A DNA stretch of 64,000 nucleotides from CAWFGW01 sp963849955 (GTDB lineage Bacteria; Bacteroidota; Bacteroidia; Cytophagales; JAAEPT01). The notes under the pieces are model-generated. The model made no database searches. It worked only from the letters and a program-made list of their open reading frames with translations, and was not told where the DNA came from. How positions within the stretch are numbered: position 1 is the stretch's first letter; every line of letters starts with the position of its first letter. The stretch covers positions 310,001-374,000 of the forward strand of contig CAWKJU010000009.1 in NCBI GenBank assembly GCA_963849955.1, given 5' to 3'. Positions 41,984 through 51,155 of the stretch are shown piece after piece. Both the position numbers and the translations under genes were made by a program.

Positions 41984-42640
41984 TTAATCATGGTATAAGT
42001 CAGGGTACTTCCCTTTGAGTTTATTCAACCTCGGAATCGACACTTGCCGAATGTAGCCATTGTCGGGGTGCAGTCGTTCATAGTCTTGATGATAAGCTTC
42101 AGCTACCCAGAATTTATCAAACTTCTTCACCTCAGCAGCTACATTCGCATTTAGTTCTTTAGCTAGCGCAGCTTTTTTTGCTTCAATAATACTTTTCTCT
42201 TCTTCGTTTTGATAAAAAAGAATTGATCGATATTGCGAGCCGTGATCGGGGCCTTGGCCGTTGACTTGTGTCGGGTTTTGCGTAGCAAAGTAGATATCTA
42301 TCAATTGACTAAAACTAATCACCGAGGGATCATAGTACACTTTTACGGCTTCAGCGTGGCCGGTAGTTCCTGTGTTGCTGGATTCATAGGTAGGGTTTTT
42401 AGTGTGTCCGCCTGAATAACCAGAAACCACCTTACTAACGCCTTTAGTATGTTCATAAATTGCTTCTACACACCAAAAACAGCCGCTGGCAAAATAGGCT
42501 GTCGACATATTGGAATCCAGTTTTGTGTCAATTTCAGTAACTGTTGATGTTCCTTTTTTATGGCTTGATCCTTGACAAGCATTTAAAAAGCTCAACAAGA
42601 ACAGACTAAGAATAAAATTTTTTAGTATCCGGTTTTTCAT
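41984..42640 (-). CDS. msrA: Peptide-methionine (S)-S-oxide reductase, lipoprotein form
   Basis: A 218-residue MsrA that reduces methionine-S-sulfoxide in damaged proteins. The active site is ASGCFWCVEAIYE, with catalytic Cys at the first position of GCFWC. GYSGGHTKNPTYE, GTTGHAEAVKVYYD and DHGSQYRSILFY are conserved. The N-terminus (MKNRILKNFILSLFLLSFLNAC) is a lipoprotein signal with lipobox LNAC, so the enzyme should act in the cell envelope. I use ATG 42640; a further 13 codons are open. TAAATTTG at 42651-42644, directly before this ATG, could be a -7 box of a nearly leaderless transcript. No separate MsrB domain. Confidence 0.92.
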   Translation of the reverse strand: MKNRILKNFILSLFLLSFLNACQGSSHKKGTSTVTEIDTKLDSNMSTAYFASGCFWCVEAIYEHTKGVSKVVSGYSGGHTKNPTYESSNTGTTGHAEAVKVYYDPSVISFSQLIDIYFATQNPTQVNGQGPDHGSQYRSILFYQNEEEKSIIEAKKAALAKELNANVAAEVKKFDKFWVAEAYHQDYERLHPDNGYIRQVSIPRLNKLKGKYPDLYHD

Positions 42641-42771
42641 AATCAAATTTACTTTATTAAAACAACAGCCAATTTCCATTTTTTGTTATCAACTTTCAGT
42701 CTTGGCAAATACCTTTTGGTCATAAATGAAAAAAAACAATGATAGTTAACCCCTTCTCAACCTAAAAAAAT

Positions 42772-44916
42772 TTATTTCCGCTTAAAAATTTTTGCAATCG
42801 TTTTACCAATTTCGTCTAATTTTTCAATCGGCTCTAAAATTGAAGGGTTTTTTAGATCAAACAATGAGGTGTCTCCTACTCCTGCCTGAGGGGGGTAAAT
42901 AAGAATAAAACTGTGATCATGAAAGTATTTATTCAAATAGACTGGAACCTTTCCCATAGTGCTTTGATAAGATGGTTTATCTTTTCGACTCATAATTATT
43001 AGAAGGTTATCATCTTTTCTTAAATCTTTAGATAGAATTAAAAAATCTTCCCAATCACTAAACTCTTTGAATTCACACTCAATAGGATGATTGGAGTGTA
43101 TTTCTCTAATAACCTGTAGGGTTTCCTCTGAACTATAAAAAACAGTTTTTGCCCCCGATTTACGTGCAATATTCCAAACTTTAATCAACCAAAAAGGAAA
43201 ACCAATTTCCTTTTCGGCTTTGTCAGGCACTAGTACTATATGCCTTTTCATGGTCACAAATGGTTGAGCGGGTTTGTAAACTAAACTGGTTAAATTACAT
43301 TTTGTTAAAATCCCTTCTGTTAAATCACTAATAAATAATTCTGATATGTCTTCGTTTAGAGGCAACCCTAGTAGTAAATCGCTTATTTTATGTTCTTTTA
43401 TCACGCTGGTAATGGCATTAACACTATTGAGGTCATAACGAAGTAGTTGGTGTAATAAGTTATCTGTTGCCGATGCGCTCACAGCTGCTTTGTTGAGAAT
43501 ATTTTTGGCATTTTTCTCCGAAGAACCGTCCAAAGAGTTGTTATCAATAACACTTAACGCATATAAACTCTCTCGATGTTTATTCGATTTTATAGTAAGA
43601 CCCAAGTTGATTAATTCGTCTATAATGTCAAGATTCGTCATAGGAATTAAAATACGCTCTTGCGAATCATTTTCATCAGTCGATTTGTCATTAACCTCTG
43701 CTAGAGCGATGTTTTGTGCACCTTTTTGAGCGACAAACGAAGCAATAGTACAAGTAAATAAAATCATTAAAATGGTACCGTTTAGAACACTATCATTGAG
43801 CAAACGGATAGGTTCACCTGATTCTGTTTCACCAATTAAAATATTATATCCTACCAATACCGCTGCTAAAGTAGCTGCTGCCTGAGCGTTACTTAATCCA
43901 AAAATAAGACGCCTTTCATCAACTGAAAACTTATATGTTTTCTGAGTTAACCATGCAGCTATAAATTTAGCCAGAGTGGCAACAACTATCATAACAGCCG
44001 CCACCTTAATTGTTTCCAGATCTTTAAAAAAAGCCTTATAATCAATAAGCATCCCTACCCCTATTAAAAAGAAAGGAATAAAAATAGCATTACCCACAAA
44101 CTCAATTCTATTCATCAATGGTGAAGTATTGGGTATAAGTCTATTAAGAGACAAGCCTGTTAAAAAAGCCCCAATAATTGCTTCTATACCTGCCATCTCT
44201 GCTAAGTAGGCTCCTAAAAATACCATGACTAAAACAAAGATGTATTGCGACACATTATCATCAAATCGTTTCAAAAACCATCGTCCAATAAGGGGGAAAA
44301 CAAGCATGACTACTAATCCAAAAAGGAGGATAGAAACAGAAAGTCTGGTCCAGAACAAGGAACTCACTTCACCCTCGGCCATTCCTACAATGATAGCAAG
44401 AACAAGTAACGCTAATGTATCAGTTATCATAGTTCCTCCCACAGTAATATTTACTGCTTTATTCTTAGCTATTCCCAATTTACTAATCATAGGATAGGCA
44501 ATTAGGGTATGAGAGGCGAACATACTAGCCAACAAAATGGATGTTGGAACAGAAAAATTCAGGATATAAATACCCGTAACGACTCCTAAAATCATGGGTA
44601 TGGTAAAAGTGTATATTCCGAATACAATACTTTTAGTGCTGTTCTTTTTAAAATCTACTAAGTCAATTTCTAAACCAGCAAGAAACATGATATATAAAAG
44701 TCCTGCCGTTCCAGATAGAATAATACTGCTGTCACGTTCAATGAGAAAAAACCCATTTGGTCCTACAACTGCACCTGCAATTATTAACCCTAACAAATGG
44801 GGTATTTTAATTTTATTCAACAGAATTGGTGCGAACAAAATGATAATAAGTATTAATAAAAATTTTAATACAGGGTTAGTTAGAGGCAGGGTTAAATCCC
44901 ATATATTCAGCAACAT
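42772..44916 (-). CDS. CPA2-type cation/proton antiporter with Usp-like tail
   Basis: A 714-residue membrane protein. The first roughly 400 residues hold about 12 hydrophobic segments of the Na+/H+ exchanger (Kef/NhaP-like) type, with GLIIAGAVVGPNGFF, FLAGLEIDLVDFKK, FASHTLIAYPMISKLGI and GAFLTGLSLNRLIP. The C-terminal about 300 residues are cytosolic and contain two universal-stress-like halves starting near ERILIPMTN and RHIVLVPDK. These tails usually regulate transport. Ion specificity (Na+ or K+) cannot be told. Single gene. Confidence 0.9.
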   Translation of the reverse strand: MLLNIWDLTLPLTNPVLKFLLILIIILFAPILLNKIKIPHLLGLIIAGAVVGPNGFFLIERDSSIILSGTAGLLYIMFLAGLEIDLVDFKKNSTKSIVFGIYTFTIPMILGVVTGIYILNFSVPTSILLASMFASHTLIAYPMISKLGIAKNKAVNITVGGTMITDTLALLVLAIIVGMAEGEVSSLFWTRLSVSILLFGLVVMLVFPLIGRWFLKRFDDNVSQYIFVLVMVFLGAYLAEMAGIEAIIGAFLTGLSLNRLIPNTSPLMNRIEFVGNAIFIPFFLIGVGMLIDYKAFFKDLETIKVAAVMIVVATLAKFIAAWLTQKTYKFSVDERRLIFGLSNAQAAATLAAVLVGYNILIGETESGEPIRLLNDSVLNGTILMILFTCTIASFVAQKGAQNIALAEVNDKSTDENDSQERILIPMTNLDIIDELINLGLTIKSNKHRESLYALSVIDNNSLDGSSEKNAKNILNKAAVSASATDNLLHQLLRYDLNSVNAITSVIKEHKISDLLLGLPLNEDISELFISDLTEGILTKCNLTSLVYKPAQPFVTMKRHIVLVPDKAEKEIGFPFWLIKVWNIARKSGAKTVFYSSEETLQVIREIHSNHPIECEFKEFSDWEDFLILSKDLRKDDNLLIIMSRKDKPSYQSTMGKVPVYLNKYFHDHSFILIYPPQAGVGDTSLFDLKNPSILEPIEKLDEIGKTIAKIFKRK

Positions 44917-45207
44917 ACATTTTATAAGTTTTAATCACTTACCGCTTAAATTTTTAATAGAATAGTAGGGAAAAGAAGTATCTCAACTGTGAACCACCTC
45001 TATTTCAGCGAATGTAGCAAAAAAGTAATCACCTAGTATCGGATTGGCTTATGATTAAATTTCTTGTTTAGAAATATTAAGATCATCGGAGTACAAATCC
45101 ATAGTTATAAATGAATTTGCTAAATATAAAATGAAATAAAAGAAGGTTTAGCGGGTGAACCTAAACCTTCTTTTATTCTTTATCTAATAAGATGAATTTT
45201 CATTTTT
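44917..45207. other. Intergenic region between antiporter and aminotransferase genes
   Basis: 291 bases with no convincing open frame. It contains the aminotransferase terminator (45138-45174) and presumably the antiporter promoter, for which no consensus box is evident. Confidence 0.6.
45138..45174 (-). terminator. Terminator after the aminotransferase gene
   Basis: Perfect 14-bp arms AAAAGAAGGTTTAG and CTAAACCTTCTTTT with a 9-base loop, followed on the minus strand by ATTTCATTTTA. Confidence 0.75.
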
Positions 45208-46509
45208 TTAGGAAGCACAATATTCTAATATTGCTTCTTTTATTTTAGTAAATGTGCTATGCAACAGTTCTTCGTTTTCTTCTAGTAATGTTACTCTAAA
45301 GCCTTTTAAATCCGAATGAAAGGAGGACAAAGGTACTACACACACTCCCTTTGAAGCCAATAAATAATAGACGAACCGTTTATCAAAGTCCATATCCTTA
45401 GCCGTCCACTCTTCTGCTAATGCTCTACGTTTATCATCTTCGATGTGAATTTTTTGACCTGCTTTTAAAACCCCGTCATTAAACACCATGGTATTATAAA
45501 AGGCTCCAAAGGTCTCATTAAAGGTAATTTGAGGCACATCCTTCAAAATACCCGTAATAATCTTACTTCTTCGTCCGATACTTTCATTCAACTCCTTACG
45601 ATATTCTGCATAGTTTTCATCAGTCATAATTTTCGGAATCGCCAATTGGGGCAATGTCGTTGAACAAACCTCGATCATTTTCGCATCTTCCAAAGTCGAA
45701 CACAAGCGTGCAAATTCTGAATCTTTGTTGCGGTTATAAAACTCCATCCAGCCACAACGTGAGCCGGGCCATGGTAATTCTTTTGAAATCCCCTTCATCG
45801 CAATTCCTGGGACATCACCAATCACCTCTGCAAGAGAAACAGCTGTTACGCCATTGTAAGTGATGTTTTGATAAATCTCATCACTAATGATAAATAAATC
45901 AAACTCTTTTGCGATTTCCACAATTCGTTTCAACATTTCAATCGGATACACCATTCCGGTTGGATTATCAGGGTTGATAATCAAAATGCCAATGATATTG
46001 GGGTTGTATTTAATTTGCATATACATCTCATCCACATCAGGATACCACGAGTTTTGCGGGTCTAAGCGGTAAGTGATGGGAACTTTATTTGCATGTGCTG
46101 CTTCTGCCGAGCTATGTGTAGAGTAAGCTGGCGATGGGCCAATAACACGAGACGATGGATATAAATATTGATATACTTTAGCAATGGCATCGCCTAGTCC
46201 ATTGAAAAACAATATATCCTGAGCATCTATTTGTGCTCCACCTTTTTTGTTGGTGCGTTCAGCAAGAAATTGACGGGTCTTAAAATCACCTTTGGAGTGA
46301 GTATAACCATATGATCGATCTTCCTGAACTAAATTGGTTACTATATTTTTCATCCAGGCGGGAATCTTGGCGTTCTTTTGAATAGGATCTCCTATGTTTT
46401 CAAAAGTGATTTTCGTACCAATGGCTTCCAGCTTTTCAGCTTTCTTCACGATGTTACGAATTTCGTACTCCAACTCTTCTGCACCTTCGTATAGTAACTT
46501 TGTTCTCAT
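45208..46509 (-). CDS. PLP-dependent class I/II aminotransferase
   Basis: A 433-residue fold-type I aminotransferase. The cofactor lysine lies in GISKELPWPGSRCGW. NPDNPTGMVY, ISDEIYQNI and the C-terminal GFRVTLLEE, with its substrate-carboxylate Arg, are classic. Residues 25-40 (AEKLEAIGTKITFENIGDP) open the N-terminal arm. This longer AspC/alanine aminotransferase-like subtype is common in Bacteroidota; the amino acid pair cannot be given safely. A TAAATTTG box lies 42 bases upstream. Confidence 0.88.
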   Translation of the reverse strand: MRTKLLYEGAEELEYEIRNIVKKAEKLEAIGTKITFENIGDPIQKNAKIPAWMKNIVTNLVQEDRSYGYTHSKGDFKTRQFLAERTNKKGGAQIDAQDILFFNGLGDAIAKVYQYLYPSSRVIGPSPAYSTHSSAEAAHANKVPITYRLDPQNSWYPDVDEMYMQIKYNPNIIGILIINPDNPTGMVYPIEMLKRIVEIAKEFDLFIISDEIYQNITYNGVTAVSLAEVIGDVPGIAMKGISKELPWPGSRCGWMEFYNRNKDSEFARLCSTLEDAKMIEVCSTTLPQLAIPKIMTDENYAEYRKELNESIGRRSKIITGILKDVPQITFNETFGAFYNTMVFNDGVLKAGQKIHIEDDKRRALAEEWTAKDMDFDKRFVYYLLASKGVCVVPLSSFHSDLKGFRVTLLEENEELLHSTFTKIKEAILEYCAS

Positions 46510-46551
46510 TTATTTAAATGGTTTACGTTTTTAGCACACGCTAAAAGGCTG

Positions 46552-46559
46552 CAAATTTA
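46552..46559 (-). promoter_or_regulatory. Putative -7 box of the aminotransferase gene
   Basis: TAAATTTG on the minus strand fits TAnnTTTG, 42 bases before ATG 46509. No good TTTG at the expected -33 distance. Confidence 0.4.
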
Positions 46560-46664
46560 TGAATTTTTTATACAATCTATGGATGTTTATAATTCCTTCT
46601 AAAATTGATTGGTGAATAGCCACAAGCAGTCTAACTTGCTTTGATTCTTACAAATAAGTTTTAA

Positions 46665-47786
46665 ATGCATTTATTCGATTTCATTACCTGGCAAGCAGAC
46701 CCCGAAATTTTCTCTATCGGGTCATTTTCAATTCGTTGGTATGGTTTACTTTTCGCCATGGGCTTTATTGTTGGTCAGCGCATCATTTCACGCTTTTTCA
46801 AATACAATGGTTATGATGAAAAAATGGTTGACTCCTTTGTAATTTACTCGGTAATAGGTACGGTAGTAGGTGCTCGATTAGGTCACGTATTTTTCTATGG
46901 CCCCTATTTTACACCTGAAGGAACTGGGTATTTTGACAACCCGATTTCCATTTTAAACCTTCGTGAAGGTGGTCTGGCTAGTCATGGTGCTTTAATTGGG
47001 TTATTAATTTCAACTTATCTTTTTTATAAATATAAGATCAAAGAAAGCTATTTATGGATTACTGACCGTTTAGCTATTACTGTAGCCTTGGCTGGTTGTT
47101 TTATTCGTTTTGGTAATTTAATGAACTCAGAAATCATTGGAAAACCTACGAACTCTCCTACTGCTTTTATTTTTGCAAAGGATGCTGCTCTGAATTGGGA
47201 GGGTCACTTTGAAAATGTGTTCGATGAGGTTGACTTTGAATCCACTGGGGAGATACGGACTGAGGATGGTCAAGAATATGAGCGAATGAATGCTTCAGTT
47301 ATTTTCAAAGATGAATATCAAAATGAGGCGGTATGTGAAAAATATATTACTAACACAGTAATCCCTTATCAAGCAACTTACTATAAATATAACCCAGACC
47401 GAAGTCATATCACCTTTTTTGAAAACCCTGACAACATTACCTTTACCAAAGATGACGGTCGCTTAGTAGCTTCTTTTTCTACTTATGGTATCCCGCGTCA
47501 TCCCTCTCAATTGTACGAATCCATTAGCTCACTCTTTGTGTTTGTGTTGTTATTTTACCTGATGGATAAAAGCAAAGGCAAACTCCCTGACGGCATGAGC
47601 ACGGGGATCTTCTTAACGTTAGTGTTTGGGTTGCGTTTTGTCTATGAAATATTCAAGGAAAATCAGGTGGATATGGAAGATGGTTGGTTGCTAAACATGG
47701 GACAAATTTTAAGTATCCCTTCTCTCCTATTTGGTTTATACTTGTTATTTAGAGCACTTAATCAACAGAAGAAAAGTGGTACGTAA
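46665..47786 (+). CDS. lgt: Prolipoprotein diacylglyceryl transferase
   Basis: A 373-residue inner-membrane enzyme that moves diacylglycerol from phosphatidylglycerol to the lipobox Cys of prolipoproteins. Seven membrane helices are visible. Conserved elements are SFSIRWYGLLFAMGF, ARLGHVFFYGP, REGGLASHGALIG, FIRFGNLMNSEIIGKPT and RHPSQLYES. Between the NSEIIG arginine block and HPSQLYE lies an extended periplasmic insert (about residues 170-275) rich in acidic and aromatic residues, absent from the short E. coli enzyme. I recall longer inserts in Bacteroidota Lgt. It would process the several lipoproteins of this window. Its end overlaps the next gene. Confidence 0.94.
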   Translation: MHLFDFITWQADPEIFSIGSFSIRWYGLLFAMGFIVGQRIISRFFKYNGYDEKMVDSFVIYSVIGTVVGARLGHVFFYGPYFTPEGTGYFDNPISILNLREGGLASHGALIGLLISTYLFYKYKIKESYLWITDRLAITVALAGCFIRFGNLMNSEIIGKPTNSPTAFIFAKDAALNWEGHFENVFDEVDFESTGEIRTEDGQEYERMNASVIFKDEYQNEAVCEKYITNTVIPYQATYYKYNPDRSHITFFENPDNITFTKDDGRLVASFSTYGIPRHPSQLYESISSLFVFVLLFYLMDKSKGKLPDGMSTGIFLTLVFGLRFVYEIFKENQVDMEDGWLLNMGQILSIPSLLFGLYLLFRALNQQKKSGT

Positions 47787-49296
47787 TTTTACAACACTTT
47801 TTCTATGGCTCCTTACATTCAATGTATTTAGTCAAACTGCCCCATTGAAATATGAGTTTCGTGGGCTTTGGGTAACAACCGCTTTTAATCTGGACTGGCC
47901 ATCATCCAATGACCTTAGTCCTGAAGAGCAGCAAAAAGAATTTATCACCCTGCTCAACAAACACAAATCACTGGGCATCAACACAGTAATAGTACAGGTA
48001 CGCGCTGCTGCGGATGCTTTTTATGAGAGTGACTATGAGCCGTGGTCGGTGTGGCTTACAGGGGAACAGGGGAAAAAACCAAAACCCTACTGGGATCCAC
48101 TTGCATTTATGACGGAAGAGTGTCATAAACGAGGAATGGAAATTCATGCATGGTTCAACCTGTTCAGAGCAGTATCCCACGAGCGTTTTTTCAAACCAGA
48201 CCGACACCATGTTTCAAGAAAGCACTCTGAGTGGACCTATAAAATTGGGGAGAAAATCTTTTTTAACCCAGGTGAACCCGACTTAAGAGAATACCTCACT
48301 AAAGTGGTAATTGATTGTGTTCAAAAGTATGATATTGACGGGGTGCATTTAGATGACTATTTCTACCCTCAAGAAATCAATGGCGATAAAATAGATGACG
48401 ACAAAACCTTCAAAACCTATGGCGAGGGTTTTAAAAACAAAGGCGATTGGCGAAGAGACAATATTAATCAAGTTATCAAAATGTTGTCTGATAGCATTCA
48501 TGCTACAAAGTCATACATGAAGTTTGGAATAAGTCCTGCCTGTGTATGGCGACACAAACATGACGACAAATTAGGGTCGAACACGGAGCGCGCACTTACC
48601 AGTTATGATGACCTTTATGCCGACTCAAGGAAATGGTTACAGGAAGGCTGGATAGACTACCTCGCGCCCCAACTTTATTACAGCACATTACATAAACGTG
48701 TCAATTACAATAATTTATTAAACTGGTATGATCAAAACAGCTTTAAACATCATGTGTACATCGGCTTAGCTTATTATAAAGCTCATGCACCTGATGAAGA
48801 AGGTTGGCATGATGCAAAAGAACTTCCTCGACAAATAACCTTACTACGATCAAAAGAAAACATTCAGGGATTTAGTTTTTTTCGAGCAAGTTCATTTCAT
48901 GTCAACCCTTTACGCCTGGAAGACACACTCAAAAAGATGAATAATTATTTCTGTGTGCCTCCACCGATGTTATGGTTGGATTCTATTCCTGCTCAAGCAC
49001 CATCAAATTTGCAACTTACTCAAACCAAGGAAGGTGTGTTGTTGCATTGGGATGAACCAGGCGCAGCTTTAGATGGTGAAACTCCAAAGTATTATTTTGT
49101 GTATCGCATAAAAAGAGGTGAGATGTTTGATATCGCTACAGCTCAAAAAATAATAGGGCTGCCCCGTAAAAACTCGTTTCTTGATAATAAAATCACCCCT
49201 AATACTGAATATTATTATGTAATTACGTCTGCGGATCGATTAAATAACGAGAGCACGCACTTTATTGGTGGATTATTTAGAACCAAAACAGAATAA
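47776..49296 (+). CDS. GHL10 (DUF187) glycoside-hydrolase-like protein
   Basis: A 506-residue exported protein starting at GTG 47776, which gives a signal peptide MVRNFTTLFLWLLTFNVFSQ. The start 15 codons earlier puts non-signal sequence in front. Residues after it are a TIM-barrel GHL10/DUF187 domain: YEFRGLWVTTAFNLDWPSS, NTVIVQVRAAADAFYES, EIHAWFNLFRA, DIDGVHLDDYFYP, GISPACVWRHKHDDK. HLDDYFYP carries the acidic pair. A short FN3-like C-terminal domain (PSNLQLTQTKEGVLLHWDEP) follows. Substrate unknown; probably a surface or periplasmic glycan. It overlaps lgt by 11 bases. Confidence 0.88.
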   Translation: MVRNFTTLFLWLLTFNVFSQTAPLKYEFRGLWVTTAFNLDWPSSNDLSPEEQQKEFITLLNKHKSLGINTVIVQVRAAADAFYESDYEPWSVWLTGEQGKKPKPYWDPLAFMTEECHKRGMEIHAWFNLFRAVSHERFFKPDRHHVSRKHSEWTYKIGEKIFFNPGEPDLREYLTKVVIDCVQKYDIDGVHLDDYFYPQEINGDKIDDDKTFKTYGEGFKNKGDWRRDNINQVIKMLSDSIHATKSYMKFGISPACVWRHKHDDKLGSNTERALTSYDDLYADSRKWLQEGWIDYLAPQLYYSTLHKRVNYNNLLNWYDQNSFKHHVYIGLAYYKAHAPDEEGWHDAKELPRQITLLRSKENIQGFSFFRASSFHVNPLRLEDTLKKMNNYFCVPPPMLWLDSIPAQAPSNLQLTQTKEGVLLHWDEPGAALDGETPKYYFVYRIKRGEMFDIATAQKIIGLPRKNSFLDNKITPNTEYYYVITSADRLNNESTHFIGGLFRTKTE

Positions 49297-49340
49297 TATT
49301 TCTTTTAGTAAGTTTATTTTTTTAAGTTTTAATTTATAAA

Positions 49341-51155
49341 ATGCTACGAATAAGAATTTTTACGGCCTTATTGCTTTTCTGGACAGTGACCTCTGTTTTT
49401 GCAGTGAAGCCAGCTATCCTGACTGACTCATTGCATGAATTATGTCTTGCCCGCGAGTATGTGGAATATTTAGAAGATCCCACACAACGCTTATCTATTG
49501 ACTATATTAAAACGCTGAGTGATACTTCCTCCCTATTCATCCCAAGTACCGCGCAGGATTTAATCAATAAAAACATTTCGTCTGCCTACTGGCTTCGTTT
49601 TAAACTGAAAGATAATAGTTCCCAAATCTTTAGAATTGAGTTATTTGACTACAACATTGATGAAATCAGTATTTATTACCCTACTAGTGACGGAAGATAT
49701 ATCACCAAAGAAGCAGGCTTTAATTACACCTTTTCACAACGAGAAATTAATCATAAAAATGTAAGCTTTAAGATTCCATCCTCTATAGATTCCAGCTATA
49801 CCTACATCCGCTTTTTTTCCGAAAAGAAAAATGTACTCGAACCAATGGTGCGATCCTATGACCATACCTTAAATTATGCAATTAATGAGTACATCTTTTT
49901 TGGAATAGTCTATGGGCTTTTACTCCTAATCATCCTTTATAACTTCATTTATTTTGTGGTATTAAAAAAGGCGTATTACCTCTACATTATCCTTTATGGT
50001 ATTGGAATATTAATTTATATCATGAGTTATGATGGAACGGGTTTCCAATATATCTGGAATAACTACCCTCAAATTAATAACTACACGGGAGAAATCGGAT
50101 TAACTATCAGTACCATTTCACTGCTTCTATTTACCAATAATTTCCTTCAATTAAGAGACCTAAAGCAACCATACTACAACATCATCAAATGGAGTATCTA
50201 CGCTAAATTATTGTTGTTTATCATTCAACTTATTTTTACTAATTATAAAATTTTGGAGGTTTTAGACCTCGCCTTTACGCTTTTACTTTTATGGCTTGCC
50301 ATAAAACTATACATAGAAAAAATCCACTCTGCACGATGGCTAATTGTAGGGTATTCTGTGTTAAACCTATCTTTTATTATAACAGCTCTTGAACGGACTA
50401 CCCTTATACCATCGAGTTTATTCACTGTTTATGCTTCCAATTTTGGGATCATTTTACAGTTTCTATTGTTATCAATTGGTATAGCTGAAACCGTAAAACA
50501 AGTTTACAAGGAAAAAGCTCAAGGACAGGAGAAACTTATTATTCAACTCTGGAAAAACGAGCGGCTTTCTGAAAAGGTAAACCGCGAATTGGAACAAAAA
50601 GTAAAAGAAAGAACGATTGAGCTGGATAATCTCAATGAAAGTTTGAAGAAAAAAGACGAAGAAAACATACGAATGAATATCGCTTTAGATTTGGCTAACA
50701 ATGAATTAAAAAAACACATGAGTTCCTTTGCTCAATCAACCGTAGCCAAAGAGTTTCTAAGTTTTGAAGAGTTTAAGAAAGCCTTCCCCGATGAGATCTC
50801 GTGTCAACGATATTTAAAAGAACTCAAAGAAGAGAAAGGCTTTGTATGCAGTAAATGCAATAGCACTAAAACCATCAAAGGCAAAGAGAAATTTGATGTA
50901 CGGTGTGCCCAATGCAATTATAATGAATCCTTAACTGCCAACACCATCTTCCATAGATCTAAAATAGCATTACAAAAGGCTTTTTACATGCTTTATGTCG
51001 TTTATAATCAAAAAGATCAAACCAACGCAAAGGAATTAGCAGAAACGCTTTCTCTTCAAAATAGCACTACTCAAAACTTTAAGAACAAAACACTGCTGAG
51101 ACTAAAAACTCTAAAAAGAAAAAATTCTTCTTGGGAAAAATTAATTATTGATTAG
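49341..51155 (+). CDS. 7TMR-DISM receptor fused to IS1595-transposase-like zinc ribbon
   Basis: A 604-residue membrane protein. A signal peptide (to about residue 21) is followed by a 7TMR-DISM extracellular domain (about 30-175), seven membrane helices (about 180-388), and a coiled coil (about 395-475; VNRELEQKVKERTIELDNL). The C-terminus is unexpected: FEEFKKAFPDEISCQRYLKE, then a zinc ribbon Cys503-x2-Cys506 ... Cys522-x2-Cys525, then LTANTIFHRSKIALQKAFYM and LAETLSLQNSTTQNFKN. This closely follows the transposase zinc-ribbon plus helical segment of IS1595/ISXO2-type transposases, but no DDE core is present. Likely a receptor with a domesticated nucleic-acid-binding output. Function inferred. 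Stop overlaps the convergent LytTR gene by four bases. Confidence 0.85.
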   Translation: MLRIRIFTALLLFWTVTSVFAVKPAILTDSLHELCLAREYVEYLEDPTQRLSIDYIKTLSDTSSLFIPSTAQDLINKNISSAYWLRFKLKDNSSQIFRIELFDYNIDEISIYYPTSDGRYITKEAGFNYTFSQREINHKNVSFKIPSSIDSSYTYIRFFSEKKNVLEPMVRSYDHTLNYAINEYIFFGIVYGLLLLIILYNFIYFVVLKKAYYLYIILYGIGILIYIMSYDGTGFQYIWNNYPQINNYTGEIGLTISTISLLLFTNNFLQLRDLKQPYYNIIKWSIYAKLLLFIIQLIFTNYKILEVLDLAFTLLLLWLAIKLYIEKIHSARWLIVGYSVLNLSFIITALERTTLIPSSLFTVYASNFGIILQFLLLSIGIAETVKQVYKEKAQGQEKLIIQLWKNERLSEKVNRELEQKVKERTIELDNLNESLKKKDEENIRMNIALDLANNELKKHMSSFAQSTVAKEFLSFEEFKKAFPDEISCQRYLKELKEEKGFVCSKCNSTKTIKGKEKFDVRCAQCNYNESLTANTIFHRSKIALQKAFYMLYVVYNQKDQTNAKELAETLSLQNSTTQNFKNKTLLRLKTLKRKNSSWEKLIID

